Shown here piece after piece: positions 1 through 12,300 of a stretch of 64,000 nucleotides of DNA. The stretch spans positions 10,424,821-10,488,820 of the forward strand of contig NC_049991.1 of NCBI RefSeq assembly GCF_000003815.2, read 5' to 3'. The number at the start of each line of letters is the position of its first letter. The stretch's first letter is position 1. Origin of the DNA: Branchiostoma floridae. Taxonomy: Eukaryota > Chordata > Leptocardii > Amphioxiformes > Branchiostomatidae. The notes beneath the pieces are model-generated. The model had not been told where the DNA came from. It searched no databases and saw only the letters and a program-made list of their open reading frames with translations. The position numbers and the translations under genes are program-made.

Positions 1-1168
1 GGGGGGGGGGGGCTAGCAAAAAAAGTTTGACTTGGAGGAAGGGCCTAGGAAAAATATTTGATCTCACTAGATTCCGTACGGTCCCCAAAATACCAGATGT
101 ACTCGTCTACATTATACCGGATATGTGTTATATAGGCTGTTTAGATACTTATAAACTAAGATTGTGACCTGCGACTTCGGTCATACGGAACGCCTTAGAC
201 TCGACTGTCTTTGTGACACAGATGAAAATCTTTGCGTTTTGGTACCTTTATTCGTGGAGTTGGTATAATCGGCTAGCGGTAGCTTTGCTCACTTTTTGTT
301 TTAATGCGGCAGTATACTCCAGAAGCGGGTATTGTAATTCCTCAGAATATAGATAGCTATGCTTGAATCAAGTTTGTTTGGTCAAATTTACCATAAGTTA
401 AAGCCTGAACGCAGGGTGAACATTGTAGCGAACGAGTTCTTTAATTCCCCTGAGAACCCTTCCTATTGTGCACTTCGACCATGGGAACAGGTACCGGTTT
501 GTAATGGTAAAATTTTCGATACTATGATATTTCAGGATTACTAACTCTGCGTGCAGAAACATCCCTTTTAGATAGCACAACATGGTCCATAAAAAGAGGC
601 CAAATCTCAGCATTCCAATCAAGGGTCGCTAGTCTTCAAAGTTTTTGTGTACCATCCTAAATGTCTCATAGTCACTGTCGATAGCTTTGCGACTCTATCA
701 ACCTTATACCCGACCTAGGTCACAAGTAGTTTTGGCGCCGCCATTTCACGCTGACCTAATTTCAACTACTTATACTTAAATGTCCAAATCTCTACATCAA
801 ACCATTTTTTTTTATCTCCCTAAATGTGTGATAGTCAATAGACGGCCTTTTCAATCTTATCCCGACTACGGTTAGCAAGAAAGTGTGACGGAAGTCGGCT
901 ATGCTGGAAAATCGTACACAGCACAGTACATTAGAAGCGGGACCGTATGTAGGTACTTTGATTTAGAAAATTATCATTGTTGAAATGACAAATGACAAAA
1001 GTCGGGTGTATTTTTGGAAAAAAGAGTAAACTGACAAGAATGATACCCACGTGTTTACTATCAACATCACTGAAACACCTGGCCTTCACAAATCTCATTT
1101 GTAATGGCTAATTAGCTTCCTTACTTGTTGCCTCATTCTCTTACAAAGTGTCATCACCAAACGTTTAG
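1..1168. other. Left flank, no gene recognised
   Basis: Starts with a poly-G run (1-12). The rest is AT-rich with many stops in all frames and contains no exon I can support. It is probably intron upstream of copy A exon 1, since the A protein clearly starts earlier than 1189. Confidence 0.4.
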
Positions 1169-1188
1169 GGGGTCGGCGAGACCTAGGG

Positions 1189-4100
1189 GTGGTATGTGAG
1201 GGAATCAGTCCAGTCAGCTCCACCTATTGGAACGGAATCCGACTGGTGCCGTCCTCTGCTGGGACGGTCTCCAGACTCGAACATGTCGACGTTCTCCATG
1301 CGGGACAAGACGATGGAACAGGAACAACAGCGGCCATCAACATAGAAACATATCCACCTGTGCTCAGAGATGTCAACGTCAAGTACAGTCCAGGTGCAGG
1401 GGTCAAGGTTCAGGGAGCAACTACGGAGGTCAACACCGTGGGCTGCAGCATAGAGGAAAACCAAGGCCCAGGCATCATCATAGAAGACCAAGCTGCAGAT
1501 GTCAACATACAAAACACCAGGGTCTCTAAGAACTTCCCATACGGTGCTCACATCACCCGCGGCAGTGCTGGACAAAAAATTACGTTTACTGATTCTGCTT
1601 TCACTGAGAACTTTGGAACAGGTCTTCTCCTTGATACAGTCGGAAGTGATGTTGTAGTATCAAACAGTAACTTCAGTTCCAACACTCACTTTGGCTTAGA
1701 CTCCATCAACAGTAAAACGCTACAGATTCAGAGCTGTACCCTGAACTCAAATGGACTGGACGGCGTGTGGATACAAGACGAAGTATACACCCTGCCTCAA
1801 ACCGAGAAGAGCTTTTCTATCGATCAGTCTAGCATATCAGAGAACCTTCGAAGAGGAGTGACAGTTTCAATCACCTACCCATCATACAACTGCCGTAACC
1901 ATCAAACCGCCTTCAACATCGCAGGCAGCGAAGTTAGCGCGAATCCAGAAGGAGCCATAGACATCAGCGTAGAAAGATCAACCCGGACATGTTATCCACG
2001 CGTTCTCCTGGACAACACCGATTTCAAGACAAATGGCGGTGACGTTGTTAGCATTTCAGGAAGCCGGTCCGATGTTGAAGTGAGGAACAATACCTTCCAA
2101 GAGAACACATGCGGGCCTAACAAGGTACTCTTTATCACTGGACAGGAAAAGAATGTCAGCTGTATGTCCAACACATTTCAGCAGAATTCTTGCAAGCGTT
2201 TGGGTCTCTTCGATGTGATGGAGTTCGCGAATGTTGATGACATCCAGCAAACGTTTACGGCAAATGTCTTCATCAATAACGACTACGACCCACCGTACCT
2301 CTACAGGTCCGACCCGCTCCGTGACTACTGCACGTTGGAGTTCTCAGGAGAATGGAGACCCATCAGCATCACTCACAATTCCTTCCAGCAGGACGCTTCC
2401 CGTTTGGACCTCTGCAGCACCGTTCGGACAGACTCCTGGGATGGACCCACCATAGGCGCCACTCACAACTGGTGGGGCACGGACGATGAAGAAGTCATAC
2501 GGGATAAGATATTTGACTACATCGACTGGAACAGCGGAGCACAAGTCACATACTCGCCGTTCTTGGACTGTGCAGGTGGAAATCTTGTTTTCATGACGAA
2601 TCATTCTCCATCAGCCGACTCTTTCGGCGGTGTGTTGAAGAGCGATCTACACATATCAAAAGGAAGCAGCCCTGTACTGTTGAAGAGTGACCTAACCATT
2701 CTCCCCGGCGCCACTCTCACACTGGATCCCGGAGTCGAAGTGAAGGCAGCGCCAGGAGCCGGTATTCTCAATCATGGACACATCAACATGGTCGGGTCAG
2801 ATACAGAACCTGTTATCCTGGGTGCACAAAATAATGACAACTTAGCCTCCAAGATCAACTATCTACGACTGTCAGGTGGTAGTGGATTAGAGGTGTTTCA
2901 TGCTGGAACCTGGAAATCTGTATGCTACAATGACTGGGATCATGAGAAGAAAGTGCTCGCCTGTCGACAGCTCGGCCTGGGTCCCCCACGAGACGTCTAT
3001 GGAACCTCAGGCTTTGGTCTGCCACAGAAGGTAGTGGTAAGATGTGCCGGAGGGGAGGAATCTTTCCAACAATGTAACTTTTACGACGTGGCATCAGACA
3101 ACTTCAGGTGCAGTCGCCAATCCCGTCTCACCTGCGAACCTACCCCTGGATGGGGAGGCATAAAATCCCACGGCCAAGATAAGACCAAGGTCGAACACAT
3201 TCTGTTCAAAGACATTGGTCAGCTGCACAACAGCAGATCGTCAGCTTTGTCTATTGAGAGTATCGACAGCGCCATAACCCTGCAGAATGTGGAGATAAAC
3301 GGGTGCTACCAGTCACGAGCTGGTGTGGAGATCATCAGTCCCCCTTCCAATGTAACAGTCCAACATCTCACAGCGTCTGCGTGTGAAGCAGAGTCTGTTC
3401 TATCTATCAACAATGCTACAGATTCTCTCACAATCAACAACGTTGTTATCACGGCTTCAGGCAGCAGGATATTGAGTAACACAGCTGGCATACGGGTGGA
3501 ATCGCGTATGACCAATTCGGGTCCAACCGTAGCCATTTTAAATACTCTGACAACAGGCAACTATTACGGCATGAAGTTAACCGGGGGCCACGGGGACATC
3601 ACTATGGAAAGCAGTGAATCACGTAGCAATAGCCGCGGATTAAACATACAGCAATGGACGGGAGATGTGAAGATTACCCGAGTAAACGCAACGCAAAATT
3701 CCAATGGTGTGAAGATCTCTCACGCAACGGGAAATGTGATAATTAACCAAGTAAACGCAACGCAAAATTCCAATGGCTATGGTGTGGAGATCGCTCAGGT
3801 GACGGGAAATGTGACAATTAACCAAGTAAACGCAGCTCAAAATTCACATGGTGTGGGCTTCTCTCACGCAACGGGAGATGTATGGATTATCGCATCGCAA
3901 AATTACTATGGTGTGGGCATCTCTCACTTGAGGGGGGATGTGATGATTAGCCAAGTAAACGCAGATCAAAATTCCTATGCAGGGCAAAATTCCTACGGTG
4001 TGGGCATCTCTCATTCGACAGGAAATGTGATGATTAACCAAGTAAACGCAGAGCGAAATTCCTATGGTGTGGACATCTCTTACTCAACGGGAAATGCGAT

Positions 4101-6361
4101 GATTAGTCATGTAGACACAGGTCACTCTGGTTATGGTGTGAGCATGAGCTCTTGGTCGGGAAATATAACGATTAGCAACGTAACAACGGGAGGGATTTAT
4201 CTGTCTTCAGTAAATGGAAAAGCCACACTTATGGACATTGAGGCTTCGGGCAGTAGTGACGGTGCCATCTTTATCAGCACAGCTGGTGGCCATTACTCTG
4301 TTACAAATACAACTGTAAGTAGCAGCATGGACGCCAGATTAACAGGAGACAGTAAACTCTATGTAGATGATGTGAACTTTCTGGGAAGCGAACGAGGAGG
4401 TGCTCGCATAAGAACCCAGACCAACGGTGCACAGGAACCTGAAGTGACCATCACAAACAGTATCTTCAACACGAACAAACGATTCGCGCTCCACATGTCA
4501 GGAATAGCATCGAAAGTTGAAATCATACGAAATTCATTCGAAGAAAATGCTTGTCCTCACGAGAGCATGGTAGTACTAGATGCTGTTGCGGAGATGCAAA
4601 ATGTCAGTTTCAACAGATTTATCCAAAACAATGCGAAACGCACAGTCCATTCAAGTATTTTGGAATGGTCGAACAACATTCGTGAGTCAGATTGTCTGAT
4701 CAGTGATAACGTCTTCATCGACAATTACCACTCCCATGGAAGCATCAGGAGCCCTTCCTGTACCCTCCAGTTGGATGGGTATCGACGTAACGTCCGTTTC
4801 CATCGTAACGTGTTTGAGAACCCCCTGGTCGATTATCAAGTGTGCAGCAACATACCGGCACGTAGTGCGCAAGGCTTCGTGGATGGGAGATTCAACTGGT
4901 GGGGAACAAACATAGAAAACGACATCAGGGACGCCATCTTTGACTTTGACGACCGCAACAACCACGCTGTGGTGGTATATCTACCGTACTTCACCAGCGG
5001 TGACGTAACCGTGACACCACCGACCAATCAGGTGAGCAGCACCGACATGCCATTACCGTTGCTAGGTGGGCGGCTGTACAAGGACCTTCACTTAACTCTT
5101 GACAACAGTACATACACTCTGACCTCCGACTTGACCATTCTACCAAACGTGACGCTTACCATAGACCCAGGTGTTGAAGTGCAGGCCTATCCGTGCGTCG
5201 GGCTGCTCAATCTGGGAACATTGATCGCAAACGGAACAAAGCAGCAGCCGATAATCTTCGGTCCGGCCTCAAGTGTCCCAGCCAAATCTAGTTTGTATAG
5301 GCTGACTGATGGGCTGTACCCATGGGAGGGGAAAGTTGAGGTGCTTTTCGAAGAACGTTGGTGCAAAGTCTGCTCTTGGAATTTCCACAAAACGGATATC
5401 CTATGTCGAGAACTAGGATACGGCCCATCAACTCACAGTTCAAATTATGTAATAGATCTCGGCGAAGAATCAGTCAGGCTTGATTCTGATCATGTCATAG
5501 ACTGTCAGGGAGACGAGGAAAAGCTGGTCCATTGTTACCAACGCGACACTGTCTTTACCCGGACACAGTGCTCAGGCAGAAATGCACTCTTTGTGAGATG
5601 CACACCGATATCCACACATTCAAGAGTTCCAGACACAACATGCACATCACAAACATGGGGCGGGCTAAGGATGGCAAGTGACGAATCGTTTCTTCTGAAC
5701 CATGTTCATATAACAAGCAGTGGAACTTTGCATTCCAAACCCGCGTCAGGACTGTCTATTGAAAAGTCAGGTGGACATATCTCTAACGTGCTGATTAAGA
5801 ACTGTACAGGGTCAGGTCTGGAGATCTTTGGTCCGGGTTCGGACATCACAATTACTGACTCCGAGATTCATCATTGCCAGGCAGATACTGGCATCGCGAT
5901 CTACGGGTCTCAGAGCGAAGTCCATGTCAGTAGAGTAACGCTCACCAACAACAGCTTTGTCAAAGGAGGTATCTCTGTCAACTCATGGGACGCGTATGTC
6001 AACAGGGAAAACTTTGAAAACGTCATCGGGATTTGCGACTCAGAGGAAGACGTATTCCTTACAGCGGGCGCTTACTTCGTGTATGAGACCAAAAGCTGTC
6101 GGTGTGTGAAGCACATCCACGCGGGGAAGGGAAAGGAGATACAGCTGCGGGTTATCGCAGCAAGGTTCAGCGGGTATTCATCTAAGCTGCTTGTGTATTC
6201 CGATGTAAGCCAACAGAATCTGCTTGGGGAAGTGGACAGCTGGAATCAAGGCAACAGCAGAGTCTTCCGTTCACCTGAGGTCATGAGCCTGAACGCCTTC
6301 CTGATGAATGGCGGCAGTGTTGATTATGTGTACTTGGAGGTTCAAATTACCGGATCGTCAG
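1189..6361 (+). CDS. Copy A exon 1: two beta-helix units, two SRCR domains, CUB-like segment
   Basis: A single 5.2-kb exon open throughout. Residues 1-480 are beta-helix coils of the 'V.I.N..F..N' type, including NWWG motifs, as in bacterial and animal PbH1 proteins. Around 2674-2820 and 5077-5275 lie two similar caps (LTIDPGVEV-like, preceded by TILP). SRCR domain 1 spans about 2862-3140 and SRCR 2 about 5293-5608, each with the CRQLG/CREELG-type core (CRQLGLG, CRELGYG). After each SRCR a 'WGG(I/L)' motif opens the next helix; a related YWNGIRL motif opens the exon, so the missing 5' end probably holds a further SRCR or cap. Residues about 1614-1723 (6028-6357) look CUB-like. The exon start is not certain: candidate acceptors end at 1168 and 1186; 1189 is simply the first GTG of the frame. 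Confidence 0.85.
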
Positions 6362-9300
6362 GTGAGTAAAATATCATACATATTTACAACATTTTTCTTC
6401 AATATTTCTAATGCCAGAGGTGGGTCTGAGAGAAGTTAGAAAATAATTGTTATGGGTTCATTTTGTCTAAGCTGTTATGTTCCTGCATTTTCCAGGTCCC
6501 TCAAGACGCACGGTTACAGACAGCGTACTAAGTAACAACTATGGCACTGCAGTCAATATCAAAACCATAAGTGAGTCTGAGATAACAATTTCGCGAAGCA
6601 CACTTATTGAGAACACACCGTTGACACCAGACAGTTATGACCGGCAAGCCGTAATCGTTTTGGACAGCATGAACACCCACTTCGCGATCCAGAACAATTA
6701 CTTTTTTAACAATTCAATGAAGGGACTGAAATTCAAAAGTTCTGGAAACAGCGAACTTTTCCTTGGACACAATATGTTTGATACCAATCAGGGCAACGGA
6801 ACCGTCCACCTTATTGATGGGGGCCAAGGCACTTCTCAGGCTCTTATCTTCGGGAACGACTTTGTCTCTAACGACGCCCCAGGCGAATTTAGCATCATGA
6901 CCCTGGGGAACACAGCAGGAAGCGTCAAGAAAAATCATTTTTATCGCAACATTGGCCTGTACATTGTTGATTGGCAAGTCCGTGGCCAAAGCCAGATGTT
7001 TACTCACAACCGTCTGGAGCACAACAGCGGGCAGAGGCCGGGGTACAAGCACACCGTGGCCGTGTCGGGGCCTGACGTACATCTCCATCAGAACGTCCTC
7101 ATCAATCCCGCGAACGATGCGGAACTCATCGCCCTGAGCACCAGATCACACGCCGATGTAGATGCCACAAACAATTGGTGGGGCTTTAATGAGTCAACTG
7201 TAATCACTGGTAGAATCAGAGACAGCAGAGACCTACCGGAGCTCCCAGATGTCCTGTTCGAGCCATTCCTAGAAGAGGAACCCGAAAAGGGTAAGGGAGT
7301 GGCAATACTCTTGACTGTGGGCATGTAATAAGCCTGGAACTGATTTCAGTATTTACTCGCAATCATGTATACCACTTATCGTCGAGATAATTGTTACATC
7401 TTTTCTTCCTAAGGAATCTGTCGTTATCCGTGGTTCCTCGAAGAACAGCTTGGATACTGCTTTCTGTACAAAAGTGCGGCTCGAACATTGAATGACGCCT
7501 GGGACTCATGCAAGGTATCGCAATATTCCGCCAATAACATTGCTTATTGTGCACAGTAGGAGATGATTGGGTTCTATCTAAATGGATTAACGTATGCATG
7601 TTCTATTGAATTCAAGTCATTGCTTGTTGGTACTCTGTACTATTACTGAATGTAAGTTGGTAGGTTTCGAAATACACCAATACTACGCTCAGGAATTCAA
7701 TGTGATATCATTTTTAATTATGCTGTTGTCTTTCAGGAACAATATGCACAGGTAGTAATGAAGGCCTCAGATAAGGAGTTGCAATTTTTAGGTGCTGCAC
7801 TACAAAGAGAAATAGATGACGTCAACTTCGCACTAGAGCCGGAACCATTTTGGATGGATCAGGAGGTGAGCAGATTTCAAGATGGATCTCAATATCGAAA
7901 TTTTGGTTGTCGTCAATGAATGTTACAAAACAGAAGGCACCTTCATAACAGCTTGTTTTCCTTCAGCTCTCCAGTGCCGAACAAGCATGCCGGGTGTATC
8001 AACAAAACGCAGGTGCTAGCGATGTCCTGACGGCACAGTGTGATTCCCGCTATCCGTTCTTCTGCAAACTGCCTGTCGGTGAGTACAGCAAGCAGTGGAT
8101 TGGATAGTGAATACATTCTGATCATATGGTCAAGGTAGATACGGACATATTTGTCTGCATGTGACACAACTAGTATTTATATTTCAGCCATACCATAGGT
8201 ATGGTGAAATATATTGTATTCGTAATGTTTCTTTCTTTCTTTCTTTCTTTCTCCTGTCAAATCTTCAGAACACGGTATCTCCCTTGTTCCTCAACCGAAT
8301 GACTTGAAATTTGGCACAAGGGTAGAGTGGGCTAATACCCTCGGAGGTTTTTTTCTTTTTTTCCATATCTGTCTCTTAAATGATTTTATTAAGGTTTTTT
8401 GGTCATCTTAAGACCAAAACTGTATATTTGGGCCCCCTGTACCCTGGTATTATAACCGAATGAGCTGAAATTTGGTACAGATGTGCCTTGATAAGTCCCC
8501 CATATAGCTTCAATATCAGTTTTGGTGTACAGTATAACGAAATACTTATTTTTGCGATTTTTTGGTCATTTTTTTACCAAAAAAGGACACTTTTGGCTCC
8601 TGTACCTTGGTTTTAGAACCGGATGACCTGAAATTTAGTATAGGAGTGCCCTAGACATATGCGCACATGGATTCAATAACACTTGAAGCATACGGTACAA
8701 TAAAATGCTCAATTTTGCGATTATTTGGCCATTTTAGGACCAAAAAGTACACTTTTGGCTCTTGTGCTCTGGTTTTAAAACCAAATGACCTAAATTTTGG
8801 TAAAAGGGTGCACTAGATATTTATTCAAATGACACATGTATAATTTTTGTCATAGACTACGTCAAAATGATATATTTGGGGATTTTTTTGTCATTTTCCA
8901 ATAGCCAGAGGGGTCAATGACCTTAAGGTCGTTGACCCCCAACTGCAGATTGCACCTACTGGCATATATGTCTATTTAATCTAATAATATAATTAGATAG
9001 GTAACCAATCACTTAGCCTGAATCTATATCCTAAAGAGGGGGGGGGGGGGGGGGTGGAAGCCAATCAGCGAGCCCGGTGTTATCTGGAAGAGTCCATTCT
9101 TACACGGAGGGGTTCATTTTTTTTTTAATTCATCATTGGACTGGTGAAGTCTTTCGGTGGATGCATTTTTGGACAGGTCTGTTTTGCAATTTTACAGAAT
9201 GTGTGCTGGAAGAGTCTATTCTTGCACGGAGGGGGGATTTTTCAAAATTCACATTTTTGACTTTGGTGACTTCTAGTTTGTCAAAGTCTTTCAGTAGGGT

Positions 9301-12300
9301 TATTTTTGGACTGGTCTAATTTGCAATTTTACATGGGTGTTCTGGAAGAGTCCATTCTTGCATAGAGGGGGCTTTTTTTAAAAATCCATTTTTTGGACTT
9401 TAGTGATTATGTCAAAGTCCTATTTTAGCGGATGTATTTTTGGACTGCTCTACTTTACATGGAAGAGTCCATTTTTTGCACACGGAAGGGGGATTTTTTC
9501 AAATTCAGTTTTGAACGGGTGATGATTCAAAATTCAATTTTAGTGGAAGTGTTTTTAGACTGGTCTATTATACCTTTTTATGCACTGGGACCTTTTTTGC
9601 TAAATTCAATTTTGGATTTGGTTTCTTATTCAAAAGGCCAAGGTTTCAGTGGGAGTATTTCTGGACTGGTCTATTGTGCAAATTCACATAGGGTGCACTC
9701 GGAGTCCATTCTTGAACGGGGAAATTTTGTAAGACTCATTTTTGGGTTAAACCGTCATTAGTAAAAGTGATTTTTCAAATGGGTGATTTTGAAATAGCCT
9801 ATTGTTGCATGGGGAGGGAGATGGCTGAAATATGCTGTATTTGCTCTCAAGCAAATGTCGGCCTTTCTAGTGTTAGATATATGTCTGGAATAGCAACTTA
9901 AATTGGTGCATTTAATGGAGTGAAAAGAGTTATTCATAGTTTGCAATTAATTTGTTGCCCCATGAAGCATTGCATGTATTCCAATGTCCCCCAGCGCGCG
10001 GCTGTCCCAACGATTGTTCCCACAACGGTGCCTGCCTTGAGACGACCTGTTACTGTGACAGGGGCTGGAGTGGGTCAGACTGCTCCCGACCAAACTGCCA
10101 GGATCTCGACGATTGTGGAGAATTTGGCGTGTGTGTCGGGCCCAATGTCTGCAGGTGTAGGAACGGGTGGCAGGTAAAAATCAATTACTAGTATACATGT
10201 ACATGCGTAACATGTTGGCACAACCTTTATGTCTAGAACTTTACCAATGAATTTTACTCTTAGTAGATACATAGATCTTTGTTGTCTGACTATCATGAAT
10301 ATTTATCATTGTACAGCGTTTGGGCTATGTTCACGTTGGTAACACTAAAGCCAGGTGAGGTAAATGCATATTGGGACAACCTGGTCACTTCGAAGCAATT
10401 GTAGTATAATTGTGTCGGACCTATTAATGACTTTTAATTTTGCTTCATCAGTTCTAGTAACTTCCAACAGCATCTTTTGTAAAAAATATATTTTTGTAAA
10501 ATACATTTGTATCTTCTCACATTCTAACCTTTTCTCATGTTTCGTAACTTATGGTTAATTCTTTCTTCCGCAGGGACGTGGCTGTACTGTAAGTTACTGC
10601 AGCCGGTTCAGCACGTGTAAGTCCTGTGTTCAGTCCGTGGGCTGTGGATGGTGTGACCAGACTCAGTCCTGTGAATCAGGCCTGTACGGCGGAGCTGACG
10701 TCATACCGTGTCCTACATGGTTCTACCACAACTGTTTTACCGTCGGCAACAAGGGGCTCTGTTCGGGCCACATAGAGGTAGATCTAGCAATATGTTTTTC
10801 GATCTCATTGGTATTTATCAGAATAGAATAATCACATCAACTTCTTCCAACAGCACATTACTAAATCATACTAAGATATTGACCTCCATGAAATGTCATG
10901 GAATGGAGGTTATATTTTCTGTTATGTGTCTCTGTCTGTGTAGATGATTACTCAAGAACGGCTGGATGGATTGGTTTCATACTTGTTGTGTTGGTGGGGT
11001 GTGATAAAAGCTCGAATCGATGAGATTTTGGGCGCCGTATCTGTCGTTATAATTGATGTAATAATATCAGAAATCACCCCTATATCTGCGATATATTGGA
11101 ACAGGCATCATGCTTTAAGCCTTTGTTAATGGGCTTAGCTCATCTCAGATAGTGAGGTGATTTCTACGACAGCTGTTTGGATCTGTGTACAAGATTACTC
11201 AAGAATGGCTGAATGGATTGGTTTCATACTTGTTGTGTTGGTGGGGTATGATGAAAGCTCAAATCGATGAGATTTTGAGGGCCGTATCTGTCGTTATAAT
11301 TGATGTAATAATATCAGAAATCACCCCTATATCTGCGATTTATTGGAACAGGCATCGTGCTTTAAGCCTTTGTTAATGGGCTTAGCTTCAAGCAGATAGT
11401 GAGGTGTATGACAGCTGGTTGGGGAACCCCGAGCTTTTTGACCTGGTGTGTTATACTTCGTTTGCGCTGTTAGATTTTGTGCTCCGCGTGGCGTTATGAC
11501 TCTATGCGTGGCTATAATATATATCTGGCATCAACTTGTCCCCGTATCCTACATGTAGGTATTGGTTGAAGGATATTTCAAGAACACCACGCTACCATAT
11601 GGCGTCGATCTATTAAACTCACATTATACTTCAAGTGTCACATATTTATATTTCCTAATCAGATGGACATTGTTTTTGTCTTTGAATGAAAAACCAGTTC
11701 TCTCCCATAACAGTAATATCCATTACTCTCAAATACAACCGACCATCAACATACATAACATCCACAAAAAGCAATAAATATTTCATGGAGGTATGAGGTC
11801 CCCGAACTCTAGTTAAAACTGCGTTTTGCTACACATATCATTGACTGATGCTGAATCGGTGTAGTAAAGAGTTTTATTTGATCTCGTTGTTTTGTCCAAG
11901 GTTGTCGACTGTGACTTTCGACAATGTAACTCGTCCCTGTCTACCACTACTGTTGAATCCTGCCTTAGGTGCCAAGACGTGGAAGGGTGTTTCAAGGATA
12001 CGGTAAGTTGCTCGATGCTAGGACTCACCTACGAGGTCTAATTATCTACAAGATCCGAAAAAAAACCGTCTGATTAACACGTGTTTAACCTGTATATACT
12101 GTTGAAAGCGTTACCTACTGAATGAAAGGTTATCTTGAATAGAATTTGAAGTACTTACATGCCTCTGTTTCCAGGAGGGCGGTTACTGTAAAGTCTGGGA
12201 CCAGAGCCGATGTCCAAAAGGTTTTGTCTATCCCCTCTACAACGACACGACGCGCATTGAACAGGTCCTGACAGGTCACAACGTGAAGTACGTGCCGGCA

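Larger units (their letters stand above)
8179..9880. repeat. Repeat element in copy A intron, related to 39550-42858
   Basis: The left end ATATTTCAGCCATACC (8179) reappears inverted as ATGGCTGAAATAT near 9821. The same left and right ends bound a larger relative at 39550-42858. The left end itself folds back on GGTATGGTGAAATAT. The interior contains degenerate blocks with 'GTACCCTGGTATTATAACCG' and 'CTGAAATTTGG'. No long ORF. It accounts for most of the 1.9-kb intron, which is 176 bp in copy B. Confidence 0.55.

Noticed and set aside
1183-1575. Minus-strand ORF of 130 codons
   Set aside because: Shadow of the strongly coding plus-strand exon of copy A; no domain.
9920-10177. Alternative-frame ORF over the EGF exon
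   Set aside because: The other frame has the EGF cysteine pattern and fits the splice phases on both sides.
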